Positions 31,541 through 41,874 of a stretch of DNA of 64,000 nucleotides are shown piece after piece. Positions within the stretch are counted from its first letter, which is position 1, and each line of letters opens with the position of its first letter. The notes below the pieces were generated by a model, which searched no databases, was not told the DNA's origin, and was given only the letters and a program-made list of their open reading frames with translations. This DNA comes from Berberis thunbergii. Taxonomy: Eukaryota; Streptophyta; Magnoliopsida; Ranunculales; Berberidaceae. The translations under genes were made by a program, and so were the position numbers. The stretch covers positions 62,001 to 126,000 of the forward strand of contig QNQO01006979.1 of assembly GCA_003290165.1 (NCBI GenBank), read 5' to 3'.

Positions 31541-33976
31541 AACGCAAAACAAAGACACAACTCCTCTCATTCCTCTTGTTGTTGCCATATCTCTCTGGGA
31601 GTGAGAGATTGAGGGAGAGAGAAATCGAGAGGACTAGGAGGAGCCTTCCTCCACAAGAACAGGATTCGATTGAAGATGATTTGGAGCTGTATAAATCTTC
31701 ATGGATTTGGAGCTGTAAAAATCTGGAGTCTGCCGGCTGAAATCGTCCATCTCACATCATGAAGATTTCGAGAAGAGTTCATTGAATATGATTTCGAGAA
31801 GCTTTGCTTTGGCTTGAGCTAAGATATCATGATATCTTCAACCGGCTTCGATTTTGGTGTCTTTGGGGAAGAGATTGAGCTGGTGAATTAGCTTCTTTGC
31901 TTGAAAGATTGGAAAGTCGGAGGCGGTGGGAAGGCGGAGATTGTCGTGAAGGATGGTGAAAGAAGGAGAAAATGCGGAGAAGAAGATGAGAAAGGCTATA
32001 AAGGTGAGACCTTTGAGGTAAAACTTGATTTTTTTCTCTTTGATTTCGATTTGGGGGTTTGGGGAAGTAGGGTTTTCAAGTGGCATATCAATGCAAGGTG
32101 GATAGAATGGGGTCAACTGCATCTCAGTTTCAATAGATTGCTGGTTGATTTGGACTAGGAATTGTTATGGCTTTCGTATTCTGATCTTATTCATGTATGC
32201 ATCAATTTAATCGTATATACTCGCACATGTCATTTGGGAAGAATTATCATCCTAAAGGAAACTACACCGGTGATTCTGATATTCTTCTCAACTTTTTTTT
32301 GTTTGTTTTAAATTAATTTTTCTATAAAGTTTGCTCTAAAATACTGTTTCTAGTCATTTAGTAAGGGAAAGTTTGAATTTTTGTGAGAAGGTTGTGATAT
32401 GTTTGTGTAGTTTAGCTAGATATATTATAAAAACATGGATAAATGGATGATTATGTGATCAGGGTTCGTTTTAGAAGTTCGATGGGTAAATTGAGTTTAG
32501 TTTATCATTAAGAGGATAAGTTTGGTTTCACACAATTGATTTCTTAAAGCAATAACTTTTCGCTCTAAGCACTTAACATCTATTCTTGAACATACCAGCC
32601 ACTCTGTATTCAATTCCTCTATTTTTATACATGGAGAATATTAATAGACATGTAGTGTATAGTGGAGAACTGATTCATGTGGCAATTACAGGTTGCAGTT
32701 TGAGAGTTGTTACCATGGTACGCTCAGATATGCGGTGTTGCTGCTTTGGTGCCACAAAAATTCAAATAAGGAAGGGTCGTACTCTTAATCATGAAGACAT
32801 TATTGGTAAGATCATTCTTACACATTCAGCCTGAGCATTTTCTTGGATGTACTACAATTATAAATGAAATTTATGTTATGGTAGTGTATATCCAAATCAA
32901 GACTGTTACTGATCGACATTTATCTGCATTTGTTTGTATGAATCAAAATGAAAATAATGGCATTGTCATGTATCATTGAACCTTGTGCTAATTTTTTTTT
33001 GGTATATTGGAGACTCTTAGCCAAGTCAATTAAGTGTTACCCTAGGCCCCAAGAAAAATCCTTCTGAAAAAAAATGAATTTCAATGAGAATTACAAGGAA
33101 GTATCGCTCTTTGTATTATGGTAAAGAACTTTTAACATTGCATATCAAGATCATCATATAAAGCATCAGTCAATAGAGCACCTCTAAGCTCCAACTAGTT
33201 TTATCAGTTCATATGATTTTGTACCTCTTATGTAATTGCGAACACCATGTCAACAACAATCACAAATGTGCATGTTCTGTTTCCTGACAAGCAGAACTAT
33301 AGGGCAGAAAAAGACAACTCAGTCTTGACCCTAATTATAGTAAACTGAGATATGGTAAAACGAAGGAAACTATTGATGGATAAGAGAGAATATTATCGAT
33401 AAAGTGAAAATTACTGAGGGTGTATCTAGTGACATTGTTAAAATCCCACTTCTGTGAATGAGATTTGTTCAACTAGTAACATATGGTCTTTTGTTAAATA
33501 GTATATAGTTTGTTTCAGTAGCCTCTTTATTTAGAATGAACCATGGGTGTCTTCTCACTCATCAAGATAAAAAAAAGTTTTGTAATCCCTAATTGTAGTT
33601 GCATGAATTTAATTGGTTGCATAAAATGCAGCTTTCTGGCACTACAAAAGTCTTAAAAGCAGTGATTATGTGAGAAAGAACTTGAAAATTCAACATTTGA
33701 AGTCACTCCAGATCTGTGTTAACTTGATTGGATACTAAGATTTTATAAATATGAATCTAATGTACTACTTAACATATCTCTGTTTTGAATAGAAAACAGG
33801 TTTTATTGCAAATAGATTAGCAGTAGATTTTATAATTTTCATAAATTTCTATGAAATACTTGTCTGACCATGTTACTGTCAGCTTTTGCATAATCTATCG
33901 CATAGTCAGTTGATGGTGTCTATTGGTTTGTACTTGAAAGTATGTGTTGCACTTTGTTCAACAATAACTTTCTTTG
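31541..33976. other. Inner part of element D without recognised gene
   Basis: A GA-rich segment at 31860-32100 is followed by AT-rich DNA. A segment at about 32693-32806 lies between an ACAG and GGTAAG and encodes GCSLRVVTMVRSDMRCCCFG..., which looks like an exon with consensus splice sites but matches nothing I know. Confidence 0.4.
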
Positions 33977-34150
33977 ATTACTACAAGAAATCTGGCCATC
34001 AATAGCATCTGATAATAGCGATTTTTTACTTTGTGCTATGAAAAGCTCAGTTTTTATAGCATTGTAATATTAAAACGTTGTGGAAAAAAGGGCGGGAGTT
34101 TAAAAAAAAAAACAGAGCTCGATTTTGCTCAAAATTTTCAGTAAACCTCT
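33977..34150 (+). repeat. Second CACTA D-type left terminus (internal)
   Basis: ACTACAAGAAATC with ATAGCG-like words, then GCGGGAGTTTAAAAAAAAAA and GCTCGATTTTGCTCAAAA, closely similar to 31353-31540. The initial C of CACTA is T here. No separate right end is seen, so this is either a nested relative that lost its right end or a duplicated left end. Confidence 0.7.
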
Positions 34151-34411
34151 CTCACCAAAAGCAAAAAAGATATCTCCCTCCATCTTGCTCTTGTTATTGC
34201 CCTAAAACGTAGCAAAATCGAAATAACACAACAATCCTTCACGTTGGTGCCTCTGCTTTTCTCTGTGTGTTTATCAGGTTTAAGGTGGTTACTGCTAGAA
34301 AGGGTGGTAAAGTTAGGTTGCAATATGGTTATTTAGTTATGGTAATGGTGTCAATCATGGTGGTTTATCTGTATTTTAATGGTTGTTAGCACGTTTGTTT
34401 TTTGTTGCAGC

Positions 34412-34522
34412 TGAATGGGGTGCATCAAAGAGTAGCAGAAATGAGCGGAAAAGGGACGGAGGAGATCAGGGTGGTTCTCTCCCTATAGGATTTGCCCCTT
34501 GGGGGCTATCATCGATCATCAG
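34412..34522 (+). other. Exon-like segment, unrecognised
   Basis: Bounded by TTGCAG and ATCAG|GTGAGC. One frame is open throughout: EWGASKSSRNERKRDGGDQG, GSLPIGFAPWGLSSII. It looks like a captured exon with good splice sites, in the same direction as the other fragments of D. Source unknown. Confidence 0.4.
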
Positions 34523-35077
34523 GTGAGCCATTTTTTGCATACTATATGTTTGTAAATGACTATTGTATTCTTTTACAATTAATTCATACCATAGCAAATA
34601 TCATTTTTGTACTAGGTAGTATTATTAATGACCATAACAATTGTGCGTGGTTACAAATATATTTATGAAATTGTTATTATACTTAAAAAAGATTGATTAT
34701 TAAGGCATTATCATATGGTTAATGTATATGAATGAGAATTTATAAAGATGATACAGTGAGCCTGATTAATTATAACAGGTGTTTGAAATGTTTTGCTAAG
34801 TTGTTCATAATATTTCCTACTAAATTTGGTTGCCTTTGCTAATTGGTAAAGCTTCACTGAAATATTGTTGCCTGCAGAGTTACAGTGAATCAAACTCATA
34901 ACCCTTATGTATGTGTTATGGAAATGTATTGGTATTCTTGTTTCTGACTCATGATCAAAGGCTTCCATTGTCATGGGTTCTAGATGATGGATTATGTTTA
35001 CTGTTTAATCATACATTGTTTTCCGGTGACCGTTTCAATAAGGAATTAGTGAAAAGAGATATTTATTTTTATGCAGG

Positions 35078-35148
35078 GAGGAACTGTTTCAACTATGACA
35101 GTTAATATGGGAATACTTTTAGGATTTGTTCCCTCTAATGACCCTCAG
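35078..35148 (+). other. Exon-like segment, unrecognised
   Basis: Bounded by TATGCAG and CCTCAG|GTAACA. Encodes GGTVSTMTVNMGILLGFVPS, NDPQ in one frame. It looks like a small captured exon. Source unknown. Confidence 0.35.
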
Positions 35149-35149
35149 G

Positions 35150-36240
35150 TAACAATGCACTTTCCCCTATATCATGCATAAATGTTACAAATGTTCTTTT
35201 ACTCTTTTGTCTATTTTCAACTTTTTTGTCACGATTATGCAAAATTACTCTATGTATGAGATAAGGGAAGTGAGCCTCGAAAGAAAGGTGAAACAAAAAG
35301 AAATTGGAAAATATGCCCAACTATCATTACTGTCTGGTGTAACACAACAGTAAGGACATCAGCACAAGTGCTTCTCTTGACATCCTTAGAAAAAACAGTG
35401 AGAAGTTATTTCTTCATGGATTCACCATAAGTCTACTTTTGATGCATATAGCTTTAGAATTCCCCTCAACTTTTTAGGCTATTCCAATCTAAGAAAGAGC
35501 TTTTAATGTCCTGACAAACTAAATTGAAGTCCACACTTCATTCAGGTTCATCCAGTCCAACAGCATAATTGTTGCTACGAAAATATGCAAGTGTTGTAAC
35601 AGAATGCAAGTTGTGTAACTGAATACAAGTGGCTGCAATTGGGATTTAAGTCAGAGTGATACAAGTAGACACTGTGCTATAAATAGGACTAGAACTGGAG
35701 GAAATAGGGGCATTCATTGATTTGTAAAAACAATTGTACATTGAGAGTTTGCTCTCTAGGAGACTAAGGCATCTCGAATAGCCTTCTTATCATTCAATAC
35801 AATTCATTTGTTACTACTCCTCTTTGTATTGAAAGTTGCATGATCAGCATTCATTCTTGCACATCTCTGTTTAGTACTTTGTTTGTTGAAACTGCAAGAT
35901 TCAATCCATCTCTCTCTGATCTCCACTAATTATCATTTGTTACTACTACTCTTTGTTTGTTGAAACTGCAAGATTCTTGCACATCTCCACAATACCATCT
36001 TTTGATCTCCACTAATTATTGTGTTTGTTGGTTTGCAATTTGAATATCGATTGATCTCTCTTATTTTGATTGATAGGTGTGGGAGAAAACTTGTTTCCCA
36101 AGGGGTTCAATTTCAACAACTCAGTGATTTGGATGATTTTGCCAATTTTGTTGTTGTACGTGTTTCTTGGTTGTCCTTTGTTTTTCATTGTTGTTTTCTT
36201 CAATTCTCCGGGTTTCCATGCTAATGTGCCTTCGATATAT
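35150..36240. other. Spacer without firm gene call
   Basis: AT-rich. Contains direct repeats of TTTGTTGAAACTGCAAGATTC with ATCTCCACTAATTAT (35880-36020). A frame around 36080-36230 is hydrophobic but unrecognised; it could be an extra upstream exon of the ABCA fragment. Confidence 0.4.
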
Positions 36241-36250
36241 TTTTTTTCAG

Positions 36251-36918
36251 GGGTCTGAAAAGCGTTCCAGCACAGATAATTTTATTGAGGTTGCTTTTGA
36301 TGATGATTATGATGGTGTTTCGTTGGATATCATTCAAGGACAATGCCAAGCAAATATCACATCCACTGTTAATGTGAAGGTTCCAAATATTAATAGTCCA
36401 ATTGAAACAGGTATACTAAGAATATCGGTTGGTCTGGTATCTTTGATAATAAAAGTGATTGGTTTTACTATTGAATGCTGGGAGATTTTTCAAAAAGTGA
36501 AATATTATCGTTGTTCCTTTAATCTTTCTTGAATGTGTGTGTAGAGCTAAGGTGTATGACAGGGTTATATTCATGGCGCAAGAGTTCGGTAGTGATAAAT
36601 GCTGAATTACTAAAGACATACCAACAAGGTAGACCGATAACTTACACAAACGAACAAGGTAAACCAAAGAAGAAGGATGACAAAATCATGGCAGGTTTGT
36701 GGTCTCACATTGTTTTCTTGAATACTTGGCATGATAAGTTCAATACTAGTAGGTGAATTTGAAAAATCTAAATGTTTTTGCAGCTTATGATTTATTGAAC
36801 TCTGATGAAAAGAACTTTGAGGTGAATATTTGGTATAACGAGATGGGAAAAGAATATAACGACGGCTTGGACCGTGTTCCACGGTTAGTCAACATCGTCT
36901 TTGCTCTTATAGAAAGGT
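36251..36918 (+). pseudogene. Captured ABCA transporter fragment (three exons)
   Basis: Exons 36251-36410, 36545-36695 and 36784-36936 have GT-AG borders and join in phase. They encode CQANITSTVNVKVPNINSPI; LRCMTGLYSWRKSSVVINAE with LLKTYQQG; and AAYDLLNSDEKNFEVNIWYN followed by DRVPRLVNI. AAYDLLNS---FNVSIWYN---RVPRLVN is characteristic of the large luminal/extracytoplasmic region of plant ABCA (ABC1-like) lipid transporters. The Ala codon at the second junction is restored by splicing. After LVNI the third exon switches to ABCB sequence. Confidence 0.82.
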
Positions 36919-36936
36919 TCTATGATCCTATCAAGG
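36892..36936 (+). pseudogene. ABCB nucleotide-binding-domain piece fused in frame to ABCA
   Basis: Directly after ABCA residues RVPRLVNI the same exon continues VFALIERFYDPIKG and ends at AAGG|GTAAGC. ALIERFYDP-KG is the segment just after Walker A (GSGKST-) in plant ABCB transporters. Only about 14 residues are present, so the call rests on one short motif, but it is a strong one. A CTG run (36940-36960) follows in the intron. Confidence 0.65.
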
Positions 36937-37112
36937 GTAAGCTGCTGCTGCTGCTGTTGCTGTTTATTGAGATTGAGCTGGTACTTGTATTCAAGTAATC
37001 AAAACAGTTCTTGTTTAAATTTTACAACCACTATGCCACTTGTAAGTAGTGTAAAATCTCGAATAGTGCATGTAGAATGTGGTTTTATTTCTGTCTTGTT
37101 TGGTTTTTACAG

Positions 37113-37181
37113 GAGTTTAAGGAACTGCAGCTTGCAAGGTCTAGTTCCTAACCTAAGCACAATACCAAAGCTTGGTTATTT
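37113..37181 (+). pseudogene. Captured LRR receptor-kinase exon
   Basis: A 69-nt exon between TTTTACAG and TATTT|GTAAGT encodes [20 protein letters not shown], GYL. This is one leucine-rich repeat as found in plant LRR receptor kinases of the At1g06840-like group ([26 protein letters not shown]). These genes have many small one-LRR exons, so one exon with both splice sites suggests genomic capture. No kinase domain is present. Confidence 0.78.
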
Positions 37182-37189
37182 GTAAGTTC

Positions 37190-38660
37190 ATTATAAATCA
37201 AGAGAAATTGGAGAGCAAGCACTGTAAGTTGGCTTTGTTTTGCAAATGGATAGGTAGACAATTTGATTTAGCTTGTTCATGCATCGTCAAATGGTTTTGT
37301 TTGGCCTCCACCCTGCCATTTGATACCAATTACCTATCTGCTTCAATTCTTCAGCCATAATCCTTGGACCCCCTGCTCTCCTTTCCTCCTATTTATTGTG
37401 GTGTTTGGGTAGACTTAAACTAAAAACCTTCAATCTATTAATCTTTATCTATATAACATAAAAAAGGCCCTTACATATTACAAAAATAAAATAAAATGAG
37501 TGTCATACTAAGGGCTGTTCAATAATTAGATACTGAAGAATAATAAATGTGGAATTTCAAGTTTTTCAATTCAATAAAAACGAGTCTTTGATTTTCAAAG
37601 TCGTCGTTAAATTTTAACTTTCAATAAAACCTGTGCTGCGTGGTACGCCGTTTAGCACATAAATAGTTTAGCTTTGGTGTGAATAAAATTCTAGTGCTTT
37701 ATCTGAATAAAATGCTAGTGGTTTGAATGAATAATATGCAAGTACATCAGGTGAATAAATTGCTATTAGTATATATGGAAGAATAAAATGCTTGTGTTTT
37801 GAATCAGTATAAAGTGTGTAAGAATAAAATGCAGTTTTAGCAAGTAGTAGTAAATAGTAAGTGATTAAAAGGTAATCCCTTTCATTTAATATTTTTTAAT
37901 CACTTACGGCCTGCTTGGTTGCACGAAGAACTGACACAGATGGAAAAACCAATTTTGTGAAGTTCAACAGAATAGAACTCCATGGAGCAAATGTCTGTCT
38001 TTGGCAGTACAAGTTATATATTTTTTTTTCTTAGAAAAAAAGCTCTCAATTGGATTCTAACTTTCCATTGTTTGGTTACAAACATTTTTCGGGATTTTTT
38101 TTTCTAGTTAATAACTTAAGCTACCCAAACACCGCGTTTCTTCATACTTAAACCTTCTCCCTATAGTTTTGTGTTTAAATGAGCAAACAAATGATGATCA
38201 TTGGATAAAGCCTATCTCTGGCATAGCAAGCTTCTTTGGAATGAGTTGTACAAACATACATTGATAATGTTTAGTCTTCAGACTTAGAAAATCTCAACAC
38301 AAGGAGCTCCCACAAATTCAAATGTTAGAACTTTCAGATGTTAGAACTTTTTAAGTTGAAAGACACCTTAGACAATTCAAAGTATGTTGTTTTGACACTT
38401 TGATTGAGCCATCAGATTAATTGAAAGTGTTTTTTCCTTGTTAACTTGTCAAGTTGTTTTTTTCCTTTTTTGTGAAGAAAAAGCATATGCGTTTTGATGG
38501 TTAGCATCTATATTTCTAAATTTTGCGGTAGGGCACACCTACATTGCTCTGGCATTTATTCATTCATGATCATATAGTGAAGATGGAGGTTTCACAACTT
38601 GGTTCGTAAAATGGTGTCCAATTGCTCTGGCATTTATTCATTTATGTAACTTGTGTGTTT
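37190..38660. other. Spacer with GAATAAAATGC repeats
   Basis: At about 37675-37835 the word GAATAAAATGCTAGTG recurs imperfectly five or six times. No gene recognised. A duplicated phrase (ATTGCTCTGGCATTTATTCA) occurs at 38549 and 38621, just before the WAV2 exon. Confidence 0.5.
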
Positions 38661-38665
38661 TGCAG

Positions 38666-38872
38666 ATCAGACAGTCGATTCTATTCCTTTCGGGGTTGCA
38701 AGATGAGATGGTCCCACCATCCCACATGCAAATGCTCTATGATAGAGTAGCCACTGATAACAAGCGATGCTTATTTGTTGATTTTCCAACTGGCATGCAA
38801 ATGGACACTTGGCTGGCTGGTGGAGACCACTGTTGGAGAACAATTCAGCTTTTCTTGGAACAGAATGTCTGA
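38666..38872 (+). pseudogene. Captured WAV2/BEM46-type alpha/beta-hydrolase, last exon
   Basis: After a TTTTGCAG acceptor the frame encodes QSILFLSGLQDEMVPPSHMQ, MLYDRVATDNKRCLFVDFPT, GMQMDTWLAGGDHCWRTIQL, FLEQNV and stops at TGA 38870-38872. This is the C-terminus of plant WAV2 (BEM46/ABHD13-like) hydrolases: LSGLQDEMVPPSHM carries the catalytic Asp, and GM(H)MDTW normally the catalytic His. Here that His is Gln (GMQMDTW), so the fragment has lost the triad His. The natural stop is kept. In Arabidopsis WAV2 affects root bending. Confidence 0.88.
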
Positions 38873-39224
38873 GAAAAAGAAAGACGAATCAAATGGCAAT
38901 GTCGATAGTAATTAGTCCCAATACTAAATCTCCTACTTGTAATTCTATTTCTTTATGTTTGAATGTAAATGATAGCTCGTCTTACAGTGCTTGAAAGTGA
39001 AAAACAAACTGATTTGTTGAGCTTCAAATTATATTAGAATAGCCATTCCACTTTTACCGTTGATGTCTCTATTTGATGGAATTTACCATCTTCAGGGAAA
39101 TCTGATAAATATATCATTCACCTCTTTGTTCAGTTTTCTTCCAAACATAGTTTGAAATTGTTTAGCTTCTATGGTTAAAGAAATCAGTGTTATAATAGCG
39201 TTTATGAAATTTCAAATTAATAGC

Positions 39225-39492
39225 AAATGAAAAAAAAAAAAAAAATTTGCTATGTATACCTACCATAGCGTTTTTAAAACGCTATAAAAGGATCTACTAT
39301 AGCGTTTTAAAAACGCTATAAAAGGATCTACCATAGCGTTTTAAAAACGCTATAAAAGCCAAACTTTCTATAGCGGTTTAAAACGCTACCAGGGTCTATT
39401 ATAGCGCCGGCAGACATAACGTTTACTAAAACGCTATAGTATCCTACCATAGCGGTTTTGAACCGCTATTAAAGGGCGTTTTTTTTGTAGTG
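39225..39492. repeat. Right subterminal array and terminus of CACTA element D
   Basis: About eight inverted words of the type ATAGCGTTTTAAAACGCTAT, partly in a 33-bp tandem (AAACGCTATAAAAGGATCTA). It ends with GGGCGTTTTTTTTGTAGTG. Confidence 0.88.
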
Positions 39493-39495
39493 ACT

Positions 39496-40880
39496 AACAT
39501 ATCAACATGCCTCTGAACAATGTGTTTCCTTGCCTCTGAACAATGTGTATCCATGCATCTGACACGAGACCTGTTTACATGCCAATCATTTAACCTACAA
39601 ATGTTAGCATGTTTTGACATTGAAGACAAGGCAGTTTTTGTTAGATTACATCATGCCTTTGGCAGTTGTACGCCTTTGAGACTATTGCAGCATGGTTTCA
39701 TCATTGAATTGCATATGAATGGGGTATTTATGAACAATTTCATTTGAAATATCCTGGAAGTGCAACGAGTGTTTTTACCTATATATATATATATGCATGC
39801 ATAAATGTAATCAAGATCCTGGAAGTTCAACGAGTGTTTTTACCTATATATATATGTATGTATACATAAATCTAATCATTACAAGTTTACAACATGATTT
39901 TTTGACAAAAATTATTGCAAATTGATACAAAGAGTTGAGTACACATGAGCAAGAACTTCTGTTTCTCTATCAAGCTTCCTCGTGTTCAAATTATTGCCAC
40001 TGGAGGCAGCCTTGTTTGTTCCTGCTGTAGCTGGAAGATAGACAATAAAGCAACATTATCATTAGCATCAACAAAACAGAATTTGTGGACCAACATACAT
40101 ATAAACATTTTGTTTTAAAATGCACATTACAAGTTAAAATTATCCATTAAAGCTTCCTTGTAGGAGCAAAGCTAGTCCAGAGATCAACATTTGTATGTAA
40201 ATCATGTAGCAATGACTTACTTCTAAATAAAACCTTAATTATATCATTTGTATGTAAATCCCTAAGATGTATTTCCTGGTTTCAAATTATATCAGGAATT
40301 TCATACAAAAATTAAAGATTCAAAAAATTAAATTATATAGGAATTTATCAGGCATACGGTTTTGAGCCCTAGAGATTCAAACCCTAATTTCGAAAAACCT
40401 CTAAATAAAATCTATATATTCAAAAAAAAATTCAGGAACCCTAGAGATTCAAAACCTCTAAATAAAAAAACTCTACATTCAGGAACCCTAATTTCATCAA
40501 AAATAAAACTGAGAGAGAGAAAGAGAGTACCTGTACGAGAAAATGGTTGCAGTGGCTGATCGATTTTGAAGACGCCGAGTACTAAGGAGGGAAGACCAGG
40601 GAAGGAGGGGAGGAGGGAAGTCGAGGGAGGAGCAGGGAAGTCGAGCGAGGGAGCAGGGAAGGAGAAGGGGCAGGGAAGTTGAGTGGAGTAGAGTCGAGGG
40701 AGGGAGCAAGGATGTCGATGTCGATGGAAGTCGAGGGATGGAAGTCGAGGGAAGTCGATGGAAGTCGAGGGAAGGAGCAGGTTTGTGGAGTGGAGGGAAG
40801 GTTTGTCGATGGAAGTCGAGTGGAGGGAAGGTCGAGCGCTAAAATAGCCCGCCAAATTTTATTTTATTTTCAGCTTTTCA
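39496..40880 (-). other. 5' leader of CACTA element C with tandem repeats
   Basis: No gene. A 65-bp unit starting ATCCTGGAAG is duplicated at 39751-39815 and 39816-39880, each with a TA run. At 40565-40840 a purine-rich minisatellite (GGAAGTCGAGGGA, GGAGCAGGGAAG) occupies the part where the C transcript should start. The long Pro/Ser frames on the minus strand are its translation. Transcription and the transposase leader should run leftward from here. Confidence 0.6.
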
Positions 40881-40882
40881 TG

Positions 40883-41243
40883 TAGCCACGGTTTTGAGCC
40901 GTTGCTAGAACTAGCCAGGGTTTAGAACCGTTGCTAAAAAAAATTTTGCAACGGTTTTGAGTTGTTGCTAGAACTAGCCACGGTTAGGAACCGTTGCTAA
41001 AATTTATTTTTGCAACGATTTTAGCCGTTTCTAATAATGCCCACGATTTTGAGCCGTTGCTACTAATAGCCACGATTTTAGCCATGCCCAATATACCAAC
41101 GGTTTTAAGCCGTGGCCAGAATTTTTTTACCCACGATTTAAGCCGTTGGTACTTATAGCTATGATTTTTTGCCGTGACAAATAAACCAACGGTTTAGAAC
41201 CGTGGCCAGCTCTGCGTAGCTAAACTGGCCTTTTGGTGTAGTG
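40883..41243. repeat. Right subterminal array and terminus of CACTA element C
   Basis: About a dozen CCACGGTTTTGAGCCGTTGC-type units in both orientations, then TAGCTAAACTGG and the terminus TTTTGGTGTAGTG. Closely related to 5145-5541. Confidence 0.9.
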
Positions 41244-41246
41244 TGT

Positions 41247-41605
41247 GTGTGTTGGCGGAAGGCGCCCCCATGCAAGGAGAAGTTGCTAGATGGAGTTGTG
41301 AAAAACTTTAACATTGTGTTTAATTGTCAACTTGATCACTGTGTTAGAATCAGGGACAGTAATATCAAGCCTTGCGATATTGAAAACGAGATGGAAATGT
41401 GGCACAGATGGGGCTGAAAAGGAAGAAGCAAACGAGATGGAGGACGATGAATTTGTGGTCATTGTGCGACTGTGTATGAACTCTGTTGCAGAGTGTGGTT
41501 TTGCTTCCCTGCCTCTTGCGTCTACGATTAAAGTGCATAGTTGGCAGAGGTGGGGAAAACTTGAGTGCCCAGAGTCTTACTTGTAGCGAGGTCTCATGAT
41601 CGCCA
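41247..41605 (-). other. Interior 1 of the LTR element, resumed part
   Basis: Continues the interior interrupted at 17472. It is homologous to 43061-43284 plus 45506-45640 of interior 2. The 90-codon frame at 41314-41586 has no recognised domain and is not conserved as a frame in the sister copy. Confidence 0.8.
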
Positions 41606-41616
41606 CTCTGATACCA
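41606..41616 (-). promoter_or_regulatory. Primer-binding site (tRNA-iMet)
   Basis: The minus strand reads TGGTATCAGAG directly inside the LTR, matching the initiator tRNA-Met 3' end as in many plant LTR elements. The copy beside LTR 3 is altered (TGATATCAATCAGAGC), with an insertion of a few bases. Confidence 0.85.
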
Positions 41617-41874
41617 TGTTAATAAAATATTTGGAGAACTGTATTATTGTTGTATAGTGTTCCTTGACTGAATACAAGCTTATATAAGCTAACTTCTACC
41701 TAACCTTGTGGATACAAGAAACTTAAAACTTGTTATATAAAATAGAGTCTTATTCTAAATTTCCTTTTATAACTTTCGTATTCTTGTACATATTTTGACT
41801 TTCTTTCTTTTAGAGTGAACTGATTTTAGACTTGAGCTTGGTTGTGTTGAGTGCAAGTCCTACATATTCTAACA
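41617..41874 (-). repeat. LTR copy 2 (shared middle LTR)
   Basis: 258 bp, TGTTAATAAAATATTTGG to TACATATTCTAACA. It acts as 5' LTR of interior 1 and as 3' LTR of interior 2: CACCTCCACAAGCTGG follows it, resembling the polypurine-tract complement. Confidence 0.88.

Larger units (their letters stand above)
31353..39492 (+). mobile_element. CACTA element D (8.1 kb, nested in C), multi-gene capture, no transposase
   Basis: Left end CACTACAACACAAG at 31353, right end TTTTTTTTGTAGTG at 39492, and an ACT duplication on both sides (31350-31352, 39493-39495). The subterminal unit is TAGCGTTTTAAAACGCTA, different from elements A-C and E. It carries exon fragments of an ABCA transporter, an ABCB transporter, an LRR receptor kinase and a WAV2-type hydrolase, all on the plus strand, and no transposase, so it must be non-autonomous. 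It lies in the 5' leader of element C. Confidence 0.88.
17473..41243 (-). mobile_element. CACTA element C, 23.8 kb, with captured genes
   Basis: Left end CACTACACCAAAA at 17473, right end its complement TTTTGGTGTAGTG ending 41243, with a TGT duplication on both sides (17470-17472, 41244-41246). Removing the element rejoins the flanks into sequence collinear with the uninterrupted sister interior at 43042-43075 (TAT at the target triplet). Transposase genes read right to left, so the 5' end is at 41243. The order from 5' is: CACTA D insertion, TNP2-type transposase (29.8-26.1 kb), Transposase_24 gene (25.9-24.2 kb), then ABCB, TGA, dicarboxylate translocator and ACR fragments in the 3' part, all on the minus strand. 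Confidence 0.93.

Noticed and set aside
31400..31740. 103-codon plus-strand ORF at the start of element D
   Set aside because: Lies in the C/T- and GA-rich leader after the CACTA terminus; no domain, and the equivalent leader at 33977 has no matching frame.
40412..40855. 147-codon Pro/Ser-rich minus-strand ORF
   Set aside because: It is the translation of a purine-rich minisatellite (GGAAGTCGAGGGA units); two other frames are also open.
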